NCBI RefSeq assembly: GCF_039872745.1
Contig: NZ_JBDPZD010000001.1
Coordinates: 1,178,001 to 1,242,000, forward strand
DNA from: Pelomonas paludis
GTDB taxonomy: Bacteria; Pseudomonadota; Gammaproteobacteria; Burkholderiales; Burkholderiaceae_C
DNA: 64,000 bases
Direction of reading: 5' to 3'
This document shows, piece after piece, positions 62,950 to 64,000 of the stretch (position 1 is the stretch's first letter; every line of letters begins with the position of its first letter). The notes beneath the pieces were generated by a model. It saw nothing but the letters and a program-made list of their open reading frames with translations. It was not told where the DNA came from and did no database searches. The translations under genes were made by a program, and so were the position numbers.

Positions 62950-63297
62950 TTGAACCCGTCCCACCCACCCGCTCGCATCGCCAAGGTCACCGGCATCTAC
63001 CGCTGGGTTGACGACGCGCGTTTTGACCACGCGTACTACGAGACCACGCACGCGGCCCTCACTACCGAGCTGCTCGCTCCCTTGGGCCTGTTGCGCTTTG
63101 AGTGCGACCGCACCGTCGGCCCCGGCGCACGGCAGGCGGGCGATGTGGTGGCCACCTCCAATGCCTACTTCCCGTCCGTTGAAGCGGCCGGCAAGGCGCT
63201 GGTGGCGGCCGGTGCGCGGTTGGCGGCAGACATCCCCAACTACACCAGCCTGCGGCCGGTGCTGCACCTCTCCGAGGTGGTGGTGCACGAGGTCTGA
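62950..63297 (+). CDS. EthD family (dimeric alpha-beta barrel) protein
   Basis: A 115-residue protein with the EthD-type pattern RFDHAYYETTHAALTTELLA followed by PLGLLRFEC and a C-terminal NYTSLRPVLHLSEVVVHEV. EthD-like ferredoxin-fold barrels are associated with degradation of ethers and other small organics, but many have no known role. The start is taken as TTG at 62950 because AGGAG lies about 7 bases upstream; a GTG at 62944 is too close to it. It converges with the next gene, one base apart. Confidence 0.75.
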   Translation: MNPSHPPARIAKVTGIYRWVDDARFDHAYYETTHAALTTELLAPLGLLRFECDRTVGPGARQAGDVVATSNAYFPSVEAAGKALVAAGARLAADIPNYTSLRPVLHLSEVVVHEV

Positions 63298-63298
63298 C

Positions 63299-63706
63299 TC
63301 AACTCAGCCCACGCAGCCAAGCCACCAGGGCCGGCACAGCCACCAGGGCGGCCAGGCCAAACACCAGCAGGTTGCCGGTGCGGGGGTCGAAGTCGCTGAA
63401 GGCCTTGGCCCAGCTGCGGCGCAGCAGGAACTTGCCCAGCAGCAGGTCAAAGCTGGCCATGAAGCCCGCCAGTACCAGCCCCAAGGCCAGGTGAGCGGCC
63501 CAGCCCCGCAGCCCGATGCCGGGCACCAACAGCCAGCAGAGACAGAAGGCCAGCAGGGTGCCGCTGACGATGCTGAGGCGCAGCGCCCGCGCCTTGCCCA
63601 GGCGCGGCACCACCAGCACCGTGCGGGCAATGCCGTGCAGCGTCTCGGCGCCGGCCAGCACCACGCAGAGCGAGGCGATGCGGATCAGGGCGTCGGAGCT
63701 GGGCAT
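63299..63706 (-). CDS. Small integral membrane protein of unknown function
   Basis: A 135-residue protein with four predicted helices: SLCVVLAGAETLHGIARTVL, LSIVSGTLLAFCLCWLLVP, LALGLVLAGFMASFDLLLG and LVFGLAALVAVPALVAWL. The segment AETLHGIARTVLVVPRLGK contains His and Arg residues that could be functional. I do not recognise the family. The ATG at 63706 begins the first helix. Confidence 0.68.
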   Translation of the reverse strand: MPSSDALIRIASLCVVLAGAETLHGIARTVLVVPRLGKARALRLSIVSGTLLAFCLCWLLVPGIGLRGWAAHLALGLVLAGFMASFDLLLGKFLLRRSWAKAFSDFDPRTGNLLVFGLAALVAVPALVAWLRGLS

Positions 63707-63849
63707 GGTGCGGGGATTCTGGGCGGCGGCGCGGGCTGCGGGTTTGTGCTGAATCAGGCTCGCGTCATCTGGCGTGGTCGCGCGCCGTCATAGGGGCGCG
63801 CGCTTCCACAATCCCGTGGTGCGCCGCCTACCTTCAAGGATTGAACGCC

Positions 63850-64000
63850 ATGCACACCTACCTGCTCTTGCTGCACGAAACCCCGGCCGACTACGCCGGC
63901 ATGTCCCCGGCCGAGATGGAGGCCATCATCCAGTCGCACTGGGCGTTTGCGCAGTCGCTGTCAGCGCGCGGCCTGCGCGTCGGCGGCGAGAAGCTGTGCG
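63850..64000 (+). CDS. YCII-related domain protein, 5' part only
   Basis: The first 50 residues of a protein that runs off the window. MHTYLLLLHETPADYAGMSP followed by AEMEAIIQSHWAFAQSLSARG and LRVGGEKL fits the YCII-related (YciI/DGPF) family of small dimeric barrels, often encoded near ECF sigma factors. AAGGA lies 12 bases before the ATG. The rest is outside the window. Confidence 0.8.
   Translation, partial: MHTYLLLLHETPADYAGMSPAEMEAIIQSHWAFAQSLSARGLRVGGEKLC

Overview
The window is a GC-rich chromosomal segment. Its gene content suggests a free-living Gram-negative beta-proteobacterium of the order Burkholderiales (Roseateles/Rubrivivax-like). The clues are PEP-CTERM proteins, Caulobacter/Xanthomonas-type TonB receptors, GshA-type glutamate-cysteine ligase, pobA with an AraC-type regulator, Comamonadaceae-style intergenic hairpins and tandem GGDEF proteins. 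The placement is inferred from content only. I saw no rRNA, tRNA, CRISPR array or complete insertion sequence.

Layout. 1-4 kb: the 3' tip of mnmE, a TonB-dependent receptor and a PEP-CTERM protein. 4-12 kb: a lipoprotein, a PEP-CTERM metalloprotease behind a sigma-54-like promoter, pobA with its divergent AraC-type regulator, an MscS channel and two tandem lipoprotein hydrolases. 12-27 kb: a DUF2726 gene in a possibly cassette-derived patch, then a long minus-strand carbohydrate locus. In transcription order that locus is an MFS (GPH-type) transporter, a LacI regulator, a TonB receptor, a flavin-dependent halogenase, an ABC sugar-binding protein, two permeases, a GH1 beta-glucosidase and two GH16 laminarinase-like enzymes. 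27-35 kb: proC, a PEP-CTERM protein with a near-consensus sigma-54 promoter, gshA and two overlapping diguanylate cyclases. 35-42 kb: a Yej-type peptide ABC transporter with two tandem substrate-binding proteins. 42-52 kb: housekeeping and signalling genes (PspC-like, lipase-like, ClpP-like, GDT1-type Mn transporter, phosphoesterase, WYL regulator, hybrid histidine kinase, acyltransferase, XdhC, GST). 52-57 kb: a MITE-like element, an ECF sigma factor, an unknown exported protein and a transmembrane Ser/Thr kinase. 57-64 kb: fabA-fabB, a GH97 enzyme and small membrane or enzyme genes.

How it works together. The carbohydrate locus reads as a beta-1,3-glucan (laminarin-like) utilisation system. 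The GH16 enzymes (one lipoprotein, one with an ordinary signal peptide) cut the glucan outside or in the periplasm. The TonB receptor and the ABC/MFS importers take up the fragments, and GH1 releases glucose. Three tandem palindromes sit ahead of the TonB receptor, beside the LacI gene. No ABC ATPase is encoded in the locus, so one must be shared from elsewhere.

The most unusual finding is a four-copy family of about 225-240 bp intergenic elements (11700-11924, 16830-17070, 17121-17345, 57245-57468). All four share the same multi-helix fold: an outer stem P1, an inner stem P2 enclosing stem P3 and hairpin P4, with P4 directly abutting one P2 arm. The helix sequences differ completely between sub-types, yet stay complementary. 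The isolated mismatches all become G-U pairs on one and the same strand. This is the signature expected of a conserved structured RNA or single-stranded DNA element, and I do not recognise it. A separate 266 bp MITE with 31 bp inverted ends supplies the last base of the stop codon of the GST gene.
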